Positions 17,982-25,493 of a stretch of 64,000 bases of DNA are shown here, one piece after another; positions within the stretch are counted from its first letter, which is position 1; every line of letters begins with the position of its first letter. The stretch is from contig NZ_QQWG01000004.1 of NCBI RefSeq assembly GCF_003863355.1, forward strand, positions 248,001-312,000, read 5' to 3'. This stretch comes from Ancylomarina euxina (GTDB taxonomy: Bacteria > Bacteroidota > Bacteroidia > Bacteroidales > Marinifilaceae). Both the position numbers and the translations under genes were made by a program. The notes under the pieces were generated by a model. It did no database searches. It was not told the DNA's origin and saw nothing but the letters and a program-made list of their open reading frames with translations.

Positions 17982-18027
17982 GGGTGAGAAAGGATACCAA
18001 CATGCATTTGTTTGAGCCTTTCCACCC
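17982..18027 (+). promoter_or_regulatory. Antiterminator 2 pairing in the asnA leader
   Basis: GGGTG-A-GAAAGG (17982-17993) pairs with CCTTTCCACCC (18017-18027): 11 base pairs with one bulged A. This sequesters the 5' arm and loop of terminator 2. A ribosome resting on the leader 2 stop codon would mask the first arm. Confidence 0.8.
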
Positions 18028-18045
18028 TATGGAAAGGCTTTTTTT
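18014..18045 (+). terminator. Attenuator 2 (intrinsic terminator)
   Basis: A 10-bp perfect stem, AGCCTTTCCA (18015-18024) with TGGAAAGGCT (18030-18039), a five-base loop and a T7 tract to 18045. It lies 36 bases before the asnA start codon. Confidence 0.9.
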
Positions 18046-18080
18046 ATATCAAAATTTCATTTTAACCAAAATCAAAAACC

Positions 18081-19118
18081 ATGAAAGATTTAATTATTCC
18101 AAAAGATTACAAGAGCTTACTCGACTTAGATCGTACAGAAAAGGCTATCAAGCTCATTAAAGATCAATTCCAATTACAACTATCAGCAGAACTTCGATTG
18201 AGACGCGTTACCGCTCCACTAATCGTGATGAAACACACTGGCTTAAACGATGATTTAAACGGTACTGAGCGCCCAGTAGCCTTTCCCATTAAAGCATTGG
18301 GCGATGATAGAGCTGAAGTTGTTCATTCGCTGGCAAAATGGAAACGCTACATGCTTGGAGAATTAAGTATACCAGTGGGACAAGGTCTTTATACAGATAT
18401 GAACGCCCTACGTCCTGATGAGGACTTTACCAACATCCACTCTCTATATGTGGATCAATGGGACTGGGAAAAAACAATCACCAAAGAAGAACGTAGCCTT
18501 GATACTTTGAAAAAGACCGTTAAACAAATCTATGCGGCACTCAAAAGAACAGAATACATTTTGCAAGAGCATTATCCAAATATCGAAACTCAATTACCCG
18601 AAGATATTCACTTTATCCATGCAGAGGATCTATTACTTAAATACCCAGAACTAAGCCCTAAGGAAAGAGAAACAAAAGTCGCCAAAGAATATGGTGCCGT
18701 CTTTATTATTGGTATTGGTAGCGAAATGGCTAACGGCGAACCACACGATGGTCGCGCTCCTGATTATGACGATTGGAGCACACCTACCCTTAACGGTTAT
18801 AAGGGATTAAACGGTGATATTATTCTTTGGAACCCAGTACTGGAAATTGCCTTCGAAGTATCCTCAATGGGGGTTCGTGTAGATAAAGAAGCACTTGAAA
18901 GACAACTTGAAATTCGTAGAGCTGAATCAAGAAAATCCTTGATGTTTCATAAAAAATTACTTACCGGGGAACTTCCCTATTCAATTGGTGGTGGAATTGG
19001 ACAATCAAGATTGTGCATGTTTCTTTTGAAAAAAGCTCACATTGGAGAAGTTCAATCGAGTATTTGGCCTGATGAACTCAGACAAAAGTGTAAAGAATCG
19101 GATATTTTCATACTCTAG
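18081..19118 (+). CDS. asnA: Aspartate--ammonia ligase (asparagine synthetase A)
   Basis: A 345-residue enzyme making asparagine from aspartate, ammonia and ATP, with a fold like class II aminoacyl-tRNA synthetases. Visible features are RVTAPLIV near the N-terminus, FPIKALGDDRAEVVHSLAKW in the substrate region, GRAPDYDDW, and the motif-3-like GGGIGQSRLCMFLLKK near the C-terminus. The length is about that of E. coli AsnA (330). It is the only gene after the tandem attenuator leader and is closed by a terminator at 19166-19229, so it forms a dedicated, individually controlled unit. Confidence 0.96.
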   Translation: MKDLIIPKDYKSLLDLDRTEKAIKLIKDQFQLQLSAELRLRRVTAPLIVMKHTGLNDDLNGTERPVAFPIKALGDDRAEVVHSLAKWKRYMLGELSIPVGQGLYTDMNALRPDEDFTNIHSLYVDQWDWEKTITKEERSLDTLKKTVKQIYAALKRTEYILQEHYPNIETQLPEDIHFIHAEDLLLKYPELSPKERETKVAKEYGAVFIIGIGSEMANGEPHDGRAPDYDDWSTPTLNGYKGLNGDIILWNPVLEIAFEVSSMGVRVDKEALERQLEIRRAESRKSLMFHKKLLTGELPYSIGGGIGQSRLCMFLLKKAHIGEVQSSIWPDELRQKCKESDIFIL

Positions 19119-19165
19119 CAAAATCGCCCTTATCTAAAGAAGATCAGATATTTAAAAACAATATT

Positions 19166-19229
19166 AAGACAAGTGAATCCTACAATAAGTTTTTTTTCTT
19201 AAATTTAGGAGGCACTTGTCTTTTTATTT
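19166..19229 (+). terminator. Terminator after asnA
   Basis: Outer stem AAGACAAGTG (19166-19175) with CACTTGTCTT (19213-19222), with nested CCT/AGG and TAAG/CTTA pairs inside, then TTTATTT. Confidence 0.65.
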
Positions 19230-19277
19230 GAGGCATTTTTGGAAAGCCATCCTATTTCAAAACCTAAAAAAATATCT

Positions 19278-19802
19278 ATGAAGAAAGCGTTATTTATTAC
19301 TGGAATGCTGGTTCTTTTGTTAGTTGTAATGCATGTGATTGCACCCAAAGTTTATCAAGTAGAACGAAAAGTTGTTGTCTCTTCACAAATTGACACTGTA
19401 TTCAAAAGTTTGTGTTCTTTAAAGGAACAGCAAATTTGGTCTCCTTGGGCAGAAATGGATGCAAACATGAAAGTAGAATATAGAGGAATTGATGGTGAAA
19501 TTGGATCAACTACTCATTGGATTGGAAACGAGGAAGTTGGTGAGGGCGAACAAGAAATCATGAAAATTAAAGGCAATACGGATATCGAAACCGAACTGCG
19601 ATTTCTCAAGCCATTCGAATCAACAAGTATTGGTTTCTTTAAGCTTAAGGAACTAGATAATCAAACTGAAGTGATCTGGGGATTCCGCGGTGAGCATGCA
19701 TTTCCAACGACCATCATCATGTTATTTATGGATATGGAAAAGCAAGTTGGTCCCGATTTTGAAAAAGGGTTGAGCAAATTTAAAGCTTACATTGAGAAAT
19801 AA
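19278..19802 (+). CDS. Membrane-anchored SRPBCC (START-like) protein
   Basis: The start at 19278 gives MKKALFITG and a standard N-terminal hydrophobic anchor or signal (residues 3-22). An upstream in-frame ATG at 19239 would add a charged tail and is less likely. Residues 28-174 form an SRPBCC/polyketide-cyclase-like domain with the usual opening strand (ERKVVVSSQIDTVFKSLC) and SPWAEMD. Such helix-grip domains bind hydrophobic ligands; the ligand is unknown. It may be co-transcribed with the small gene 42 bp downstream. Confidence 0.8.
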   Translation: MKKALFITGMLVLLLVVMHVIAPKVYQVERKVVVSSQIDTVFKSLCSLKEQQIWSPWAEMDANMKVEYRGIDGEIGSTTHWIGNEEVGEGEQEIMKIKGNTDIETELRFLKPFESTSIGFFKLKELDNQTEVIWGFRGEHAFPTTIIMLFMDMEKQVGPDFEKGLSKFKAYIEK

Positions 19803-19844
19803 TAAGATACAACTAAACAAATTTTATCACTAAAAATTATTCAA

Positions 19845-20051
19845 ATGAAAAAAAACATGGGTCCTGTTGACCGAATCTTACGTTCAATAGTAGCAATAGC
19901 GTTAATTGTTTTGTTTATAATGGATATTATCACAGGTACTATAGGAATTGTAGTTGTAGTATTTGCATCTATTATGCTTATTTCAGCTATTATTGGGAAT
20001 TGTCCTCCTTATGCTCTTATGGGTTTCAATACTTGTAAAAAGAAAGACTAA
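19845..20051 (+). CDS. DUF2892-type small membrane protein
   Basis: A 68-residue protein with the DUF2892 (YgaP transmembrane-like) pattern: N-terminal MGPVDRILRSIVAI, two hydrophobic helices and the C-terminal GNCPPYALMGFNTCKKK with two cysteines. In other bacteria this module is often fused to a rhodanese domain; here it stands alone. Its function is not established. A terminator follows. Confidence 0.85.
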   Translation: MKKNMGPVDRILRSIVAIALIVLFIMDIITGTIGIVVVVFASIMLISAIIGNCPPYALMGFNTCKKKD

Positions 20052-20067
20052 AAAATTTATAGCTACA

Positions 20068-20101
20068 AGAAAGGCTGCTTTCACAAGTAGCCTTTCTGTT
20101 T
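20068..20101 (+). terminator. Terminator after the DUF2892 gene
   Basis: Stem AGAAAGGCT (20068-20076) with AGCCTTTCT (20089-20097), then GTTTC. The T tract is weak. Confidence 0.5.
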
Positions 20102-20111
20102 CAGAATACTT

Positions 20112-22124
20112 CTAAATAAAATCACCTCCTTTAGGAGATTTCACCTTCTTAAGAAGTTTCATATGTATCCCTCTCAATTGTCTAAAATCAGCCTCACTTT
20201 GCTGTCCTAGCTTTAGTTTCACCTTCTCTAAACTTTCTCTGGAACCAACAAGGGTTAATACATCTCCTATTCTCAATCGTGTATAACCTGTTGAAATAAT
20301 AGGATTTTCATTACGCTTAGTTGCTAGAATAATAATATCACTAGGCATCTGAAGTTCTCGTATACTCATGCCATGGTAATCACTATTTTGCATTTCGACA
20401 TCCACTGTATCCTGACTTTCATCCATACCCAGAATAATAGATGTGGCGATTGGTGAGCGAACCAGGTGATCCATCAAACCAATCAGCATAGAAGCTGGCT
20501 CAACAATAAGAGCGCCCAAGTCCTGAAAACGCTTCATAAACGTTCTATCGTGCAAGCGCACGACCAGATGCCGAGTACCAAATTGTTCATAGGCTAGTTC
20601 ACATATTTCTAAACTCTCTTTATCTTGATAAAAAAGAACAAAACTATCAGCCTCATTAGCTCCAATACGTTTCATTTCATCTACGCCTAAGTCTTTTATA
20701 TGAACAACCTGAACGCCCATATATTCATGTGAGGCCTTTTCTTTATCGCGCGTCACCATACTCACCTGAACATCACTGGATTTAAGCTGACGAGCTAAGG
20801 CTAGAGATTCCCCTTCGAGACCAAAAATAAAAACCTTCTTATCTCGCTTTTCATGCAAAACATCGTGCTTGCGATGAGATTCTCCAACCTTTAAAATTCC
20901 CCATTTAAATAGTGGGGGGCCTACAAAAAGATTTAATACAACTACAGTTACTAAGATCGTACCAAATTCAACGCCCCATTCTGGGTATTTCTGACTCACG
21001 ATCGAAACTAAGCCTAATGATATTCCAGCCTGTGTGACATAAGGCATCCATGACGATTTTCTCGTATGTGACGGATCATTGGCAAAAATTCCTCCAAAAA
21101 AAGTTCCAATCGCGAGTACAATCAACCTTAGAAAAAAGAAAAATAAGGCAATCAAAAAAGTGTGTGCAAACGTATCCAATGAGAGAGAAGCTCCAGTTAA
21201 AGTGAAAAACATAATGTAAATCATTGGGGTTACTTTTTCGACTATCTTAGAAAACTCCCTTTTAAATCCACTATAATTCACTACATAAAAACCGCCCAAG
21301 ATACAGATTAATAGAGGCTCTATATAAATATCAAAACTTAAATACTTTTGACTAAAAAAATGTACCTGATGTGCCAATACGAAGACTAAATAGCCCAAAC
21401 CAATTAATAAAATTGATTTAACTGTAGTTGACATTCTGAAACTTAGTAAAAGGTTAATTCCTTTTCCTAGTGCATAACCCAAAAAGAAGGATAAACTCAA
21501 CTCACCAATTAAAACAAATAAGAGTTTAATATCAAACTCAACATTGTTAATCAGCACATTAGCAATGGATGAACAAATGGTAAATAAAATAATAACTAAA
21601 AATTCTTTAACAACGACAACTCCAATTACAGTTTTAGTAAATGGTCCCTTAGCTCTCATCTCGTTAATAATTGCTATTGCAGAAACCGGTGAACGTGCGA
21701 CAAAAATAGTTCCGATTAAAAGAGAAATTGCCAATTTAACAGGAGCCCCTAATTCAGACATAAAAGGAATATAATCGCTTACAAAATAAATCGCTGTAGA
21801 ACTCAAAGTAAATGTGAAAAACAATTGTCCAAAAGTTATCCACTTAATACTTTTCATCTTGCTCCTCAATTCAGACATATATAGTTCTGCACCAGCCGCA
21901 AAAGCAATAAAAGAAAGGGAAATATCATTGATAAAACCAAGTTTAGGCAAGGCTTCATTTGAAATAAGTTTCAATACAAAAGGACCTGCAATAATCCCAA
22001 TAACAAGGAGGCCTGTAATAATTGGCAATTTAACTTTCACGAAATAGAGAGAAAGTCGGCTCGCTGCTACAGTTATAATTAAAAATCCGGCCAAAAAGAG
22101 AATAATTTCAAGATAGGTTTCCAT
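20112..22124 (-). CDS. Monovalent cation:proton antiporter (CPA2) with RCK domain
   Basis: A 670-residue protein. Residues 1-410 form a 12-13 helix Na+/H+ exchanger domain of the CPA2 type (KefB/GerN-like), including GTIFVARSPVSAIAII. Residues ~430-550 form a TrkA-N (RCK) domain starting KKVFIFGLEGES, and ~575-640 a TrkA-C domain with IISTGYTRLRIGDVLTLVG. RCK domains gate transport by nucleotide or ligand binding. The likely role is K+ or Na+ efflux for pH and osmotic balance. It is monocistronic on the minus strand; the decayed peptidase lies upstream. Confidence 0.9.
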   Translation of the reverse strand: METYLEIILFLAGFLIITVAASRLSLYFVKVKLPIITGLLVIGIIAGPFVLKLISNEALPKLGFINDISLSFIAFAAGAELYMSELRSKMKSIKWITFGQLFFTFTLSSTAIYFVSDYIPFMSELGAPVKLAISLLIGTIFVARSPVSAIAIINEMRAKGPFTKTVIGVVVVKEFLVIILFTICSSIANVLINNVEFDIKLLFVLIGELSLSFFLGYALGKGINLLLSFRMSTTVKSILLIGLGYLVFVLAHQVHFFSQKYLSFDIYIEPLLICILGGFYVVNYSGFKREFSKIVEKVTPMIYIMFFTLTGASLSLDTFAHTFLIALFFFFLRLIVLAIGTFFGGIFANDPSHTRKSSWMPYVTQAGISLGLVSIVSQKYPEWGVEFGTILVTVVVLNLFVGPPLFKWGILKVGESHRKHDVLHEKRDKKVFIFGLEGESLALARQLKSSDVQVSMVTRDKEKASHEYMGVQVVHIKDLGVDEMKRIGANEADSFVLFYQDKESLEICELAYEQFGTRHLVVRLHDRTFMKRFQDLGALIVEPASMLIGLMDHLVRSPIATSIILGMDESQDTVDVEMQNSDYHGMSIRELQMPSDIIILATKRNENPIISTGYTRLRIGDVLTLVGSRESLEKVKLKLGQQSEADFRQLRGIHMKLLKKVKSPKGGDFI

Positions 22125-22240
22125 AGGCTGTTGATTCTATTTGTGAATCTGACACATAAGATAATTATTTTTTTCAAATGAACACTTAGGATCTCCATTT
22201 TACACAAGCACCATTCGACCTTTGCTTCTAATTCAAATGC

Positions 22241-22271
22241 AAAAAAAAGAGCTCCCATAAAGGAACTCTCT
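22241..22271 (-). terminator. Terminator left behind the peptidase remnant
   Basis: On the minus strand GAGAGTTCC (22270-22262) pairs with GGGAGCTC (22256-22249), followed by a T8 tract (22248-22241). It sits 17 bases after the remnant stop codon, so the original gene end is still intact. Confidence 0.65.
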
Positions 22272-22287
22272 CACAAGTAAGTTTCAA

Positions 22288-22611
22288 TTAGAATTTCTTT
22301 TCTACTTTAGAAATTTCAGGATTCATCTTACGGTTTTTCACATACTTCTCTAACCACTGATCGTGTTCCCATAACATATGCAGAATCGATTCTTTAGCGG
22401 TATAACCATGACTTTCTTGGCAATACAACCAAACGTACCGTTGCACCCAAACCTTTTAAGGCATTAAAATAACGCTCACTCTGCATGGTGTAAGTACCCG
22501 AGTTGTTATCTGCTTTTACCATGAATCAGAAGCAAAGGTGTTTTCATTTTATCGGCATTCATAAAAGGCGACATCGTGTTGTAAACATTAGGTGCTTCCT
22601 TAAAGTTTGAG
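22288..22611 (-). pseudogene. Remnant of an S9-family (prolyl oligopeptidase-type) peptidase
   Basis: In the 568-bp gap between the antiporter and the Nudix gene, the minus strand encodes pieces of an S9 C-terminal alpha/beta-hydrolase domain in three frames. They read APNVYNTMSPFMNADKMKTP then LLLIHG, next ADNNSGTYTMQSERYFNALK, then ESHGYTAKESILHMLWEHDQ ending VEKKF-stop. Two frameshifts separate them, one base too many near 22521 and one near 22413. The catalytic His context (ESHGY) is kept, but the Ser nucleophile region and the whole N-terminal propeller are missing. It is a 3' fragment of a gene that was once ~800 residues long. Identification is by family knowledge of S9 C-termini. Confidence 0.8.
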
Positions 22612-22692
22612 ATAACAAAACAGTTACTTTGGGAATAAATGTACCGTTCCAAAAAATGAGTAAAATCACAAGGCTATTTCTTAATCTAAGAA

Positions 22693-23106
22693 CTACTGAT
22701 TTAAAGGATTATAATTGTCTTTCAACAGATTCTCAATGGATACGAAAAGAGCATCAGGAAGCTTATCCCAGTTGAACCACTCCCACTTTTCACATTTATC
22801 AGGTTCCATTAAACGCAGGTCGCCAGACTCGTAATCTGATAGCATAATGATGGTCACATAATGCTTATGCTCTTCGTGAAAAATATCGTTAGTCACAGTT
22901 CCAAATCTAATATTCTTAATTGACAGACCTGTTTCTTCAAGCGTTTCGCGAAAAGCACAGTCATCCCAACTTTCCTGATACTCCAAATGCCCACCAGGGA
23001 AAGACCAAGTTCCCTCGCCATGTGCATTCTTACGCTTACCCAACAACACTTTCCCCTCTTTTACGACGGCAACTCCTACCCCCACTTTAGGACGCTTACT
23101 TTCCAT
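22693..23106 (-). CDS. Nudix hydrolase
   Basis: A 137-residue Nudix protein with the full box GGHLEYQESWDDCAFRETLE followed by ETGL (residues ~37-60). It hydrolyses nucleoside diphosphates linked to another moiety. The N-terminus (RPKVGVGVAVVKEGKVLLG) and EPDKCEKWEWFNWDKLP resemble the MutT/NUDT15-like group that sanitises nucleotides or handles other dNTP derivatives; the substrate is not fixed by sequence. It is cytoplasmic. Confidence 0.93.
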   Translation of the reverse strand: MESKRPKVGVGVAVVKEGKVLLGKRKNAHGEGTWSFPGGHLEYQESWDDCAFRETLEETGLSIKNIRFGTVTNDIFHEEHKHYVTIIMLSDYESGDLRLMEPDKCEKWEWFNWDKLPDALFVSIENLLKDNYNPLNQ

Positions 23107-23141
23107 ATATTATGATTCGATTTTTAAGAACACGACCAAAT

Positions 23142-23342
23142 TTATGAAAATAAGTCTATAAACAGATAATGATTTCTAGACAAAAAAGCTATAAATAAAA
23201 AACAATAGCGCATCAGCCTTGCACTTGCAGCAGCGTTCTCATAGTGCGGATTATTAATGGTTGGTAATCCTAAATCGCTATCTCGTTGAGATCGGAATTC
23301 CTCATAAGCTTTCTTTTCTGTAGGTATAATAGCCGAATTCAT
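23142..23342 (-). CDS. Possible small membrane protein, unknown
   Basis: A 66-codon frame 35 bp upstream of the Nudix gene on the same strand. The first ~40 residues are polar and the last ~20 are hydrophobic with aromatic residues (RYCFLFIAFL, YLFIDLF). I recognise no family. It could be a short tail-anchored protein, a remnant, or chance; its codon use is not clearly different from background. Confidence 0.3.
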   Translation of the reverse strand: MNSAIIPTEKKAYEEFRSQRDSDLGLPTINNPHYENAAASARLMRYCFLFIAFLSRNHYLFIDLFS

Positions 23343-23667
23343 TTTAACTCTACTAGAAATTCTTTCTTTTTTTTTAAAGCCTGCAAAGAAAACTCATTTG
23401 ATCTGATTTAACAAAAGAACAACCTCTTTGTTATAAGTGTTTTGCATTTTTTAACACGCCCTCAATAATAAAATCAAAATTTGATTCACAAAACCACATA
23501 AGTCCTGTTATCGGGAAGTTATACGCCATCCAAATATTTCATCTTTCAATTGACTTTAAGACTTATTCATATGAATTATTGAATTTAAATTTTAGCTTTG
23601 CAAACAAACTAGAGTAAAAGATACACAACTCTCTTACTCTAATTATTAGAAATCAAAATCGAACAAA
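23343..23667. other. Intergenic region with -7 element for the hemerythrin-like gene
   Basis: 325 bp without a gene. TAGCTTTG at 23593-23600 is a perfect -7 element about 68 bases before the downstream start codon, but no TTG is found at the proper distance. The rest is AT-rich with no repeat or hairpin that I can support. Confidence 0.45.
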
Positions 23668-24180
23668 ATGGAATTTTCATACCAAGCACCTGATAAAAAA
23701 ATAGAGACAGTAGAAACTTATAAAAGTTGGGATTTGGACAAATTGATGGCTTATATCGAAAAGCAATACCATCAGAAGATAGAAGCTGATATCAATGAAC
23801 TATTGCCTCCTATCGACAAGGTGGTTCGTGTTCATGGTGAATCTCACCCTCACCTACCAGCGGTTCGTAACCTTTTTTTACAATTGGTAGCCGAGCTTAA
23901 TGAGCACATCAAAAAAGAAGAGACTGTATTTAATTTAATTGATGATATTAAGGTGGATGACAATATTCTAGACTTTGAAATTTCATCATTAGCTGGGAAT
24001 CATCTTGCTTTCGAAAGCGTTCTTGAAAACATCTCAGAATTAACCAATCAATTTACAGCACCTGAAGGTTCTTGCAGAACTTATAACTTGGTTTACGATC
24101 TATTAAGAGCTTTCAATGAAAAATTAAGCCATTATAGAGAGCTTGAAAATGAGGTTCTTTTTCCGAAAATCAAAGAATAA
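23668..24180 (+). CDS. Hemerythrin-like (HHE) protein related to the RIC iron-sulfur repair family
   Basis: A 170-residue helical protein with the His/Glu pattern of di-iron hemerythrin domains: HQKIEADI, VHGESHPHL, LNEHIKKEETVF, NHLAFESVL and a C-terminal HYRELENEVLFP. This spacing matches the C-terminal domain of RIC/YtfE/ScdA proteins, which repair iron-sulfur clusters damaged by nitric oxide or oxidants. The N-terminal ScdA_N (Cys) domain of classical RIC is missing. A related oxygen or NO sensing or storage role is possible. It stands alone, with a -7 promoter element upstream. Confidence 0.85.
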   Translation: MEFSYQAPDKKIETVETYKSWDLDKLMAYIEKQYHQKIEADINELLPPIDKVVRVHGESHPHLPAVRNLFLQLVAELNEHIKKEETVFNLIDDIKVDDNILDFEISSLAGNHLAFESVLENISELTNQFTAPEGSCRTYNLVYDLLRAFNEKLSHYRELENEVLFPKIKE

Positions 24181-24199
24181 GGTATTGCAATATTAACGG

Positions 24200-24231
24200 A
24201 CAAAGCTCTCTGGAAATCCAGGGAGCTTTGT
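24200..24231. terminator. Probable bidirectional hairpin between convergent genes
   Basis: A long, nearly perfect stem (ACAAAGCTCTCTGG with CCAGGGAGCTTTGT) sits between the hemerythrin-like gene and the CNNM-type gene. There is no proper T tract, so termination strength is uncertain. Confidence 0.45.
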
Positions 24232-24233
24232 CG

Positions 24234-25334
24234 TTACACCTTATTTTCAGCATTGCCAGGAGGCCTTTTTTCTTCGTCCTTTTTATTTAACTTCTCTAAT
24301 ATATTATATTTAGCTTGTCTTTCCTTCCATCTGTCCCTTGCATATTTTTGCATATCAGTTATCGTATCTTTTTCATCAATAATTTCAAGACCTAATAAAG
24401 TTTCAATTATATCTTCCAAGGTTACAATACCATCCATACCACCGTATTCATCAACGATCAAGGCAATATGTTCCTTTTTCTCCAAAAGTTTCTCCCACAA
24501 AGTTAATAGAACGATCGAATTAGGAAAAATAACGATATCTCGTTTAATATCTTTCAATTTTAACTCAAATTGATCTTCTGCGAGCTTTTCAAAAACGGCT
24601 TGTCTAAAGACATAACCCGTTATATTTTCATCATTACCCAAATAGACAGGTATGCGCGAAAACCTTAGATAATCTTTATTTTTCAAAAAATCCTTTAGAA
24701 ATAAGTTTTCATCAGCAAGAGCAACAACAACTCTTGGGGTCATTATTTCTGTTACTTTCACATTTTTTAGCTTCAATAAATTTTGAATAATTTTATCTTC
24801 TTTTATTGAAAAAATGCCTTCATCTGCACCTATACTTGCTAGTACCGCTATTTCCTCTCTACTCGTTGTCTGCTCTTGCGTGTTACTTGAAATAAACTTT
24901 GTTATCCTAGCTGACATTAAAACTAAAGGATAAGTAATAAAGATCATTCCTCTGATAAGAGGAGAGCATATCATGGCTAAATTTCGCCAATATCTGGCTC
25001 CAATTGTTTTCGGTATAATTTCAGTGATAACCAAAATTAAAAGGGTTAAAACAGCGGAAACAATTCCAAATGAAGCTGCTCCAAAAACTTTAACGGCTTG
25101 TACACCAACACCAGCTGCTCCAATGGTATGAGCCACTGTATTTAGCGATAAAATGGCAGATAAAGGTTTGTCAATATTGCTTTTTAGTTCGACAAATGTC
25201 TTGGCCCAGCCATGACCTTCCTCGCTCCTAACAATTAAAAAAGATTGAGGTGTGGAAAGTAAAACAGCCTCCGTTATAGAGCAAAGAAAGGAAACAACGA
25301 GAGCTAGAAATAGGTAGAATAGAAGTAAGATCAT
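24234..25334 (-). CDS. CNNM/CorC-type transporter with DUF21 and CBS domains
   Basis: A 366-residue membrane protein. Residues ~1-165 form a DUF21 (CNNM) transmembrane domain with NTVAHTIGAAG and VLVITEIIPKTIGARYW. Residues ~190-315 carry a CBS pair (VTEIMTPRVVVA and VDEYGGMDGIVTLEDIIETLLG). The usual CorC_HlyC C-terminal domain is absent and replaced by a short charged tail. Family members export Mg2+ or help in cobalt and magnesium homeostasis. It is probably monocistronic. Confidence 0.88.
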   Translation of the reverse strand: MILLLFYLFLALVVSFLCSITEAVLLSTPQSFLIVRSEEGHGWAKTFVELKSNIDKPLSAILSLNTVAHTIGAAGVGVQAVKVFGAASFGIVSAVLTLLILVITEIIPKTIGARYWRNLAMICSPLIRGMIFITYPLVLMSARITKFISSNTQEQTTSREEIAVLASIGADEGIFSIKEDKIIQNLLKLKNVKVTEIMTPRVVVALADENLFLKDFLKNKDYLRFSRIPVYLGNDENITGYVFRQAVFEKLAEDQFELKLKDIKRDIVIFPNSIVLLTLWEKLLEKKEHIALIVDEYGGMDGIVTLEDIIETLLGLEIIDEKDTITDMQKYARDRWKERQAKYNILEKLNKKDEEKRPPGNAENKV

Positions 25335-25433
25335 GCGTTTTCTTTTAAATTTACAATATTATAGATTATTTGTAATGATTTTGTACACTTTATTAAACAC
25401 GACTTTGAATAATAATTACAAAAAAAGAACAAA

Positions 25434-25462
25434 TAAAAAGCCAACTCACTCGAGCCGGCTTT
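25434..25462 (-). terminator. Terminator of the ABC exporter gene
   Basis: On the minus strand AAGCCGGCT (25461-25453) pairs with AGTTGGCTT (25446-25438), one G-T pair included, followed by TTTTATTT. Confidence 0.65.
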
Positions 25463-25493
25463 ACCTATTGAAAATATTTTGTTTTTAAATTTC

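Noticed and set aside
17731-18080. T-box or other riboswitch in the asnA leader
   Set aside because: No T-box core sequence or specifier loop is visible, while translated Asn-rich frames with nested terminators and antiterminators explain the whole leader.
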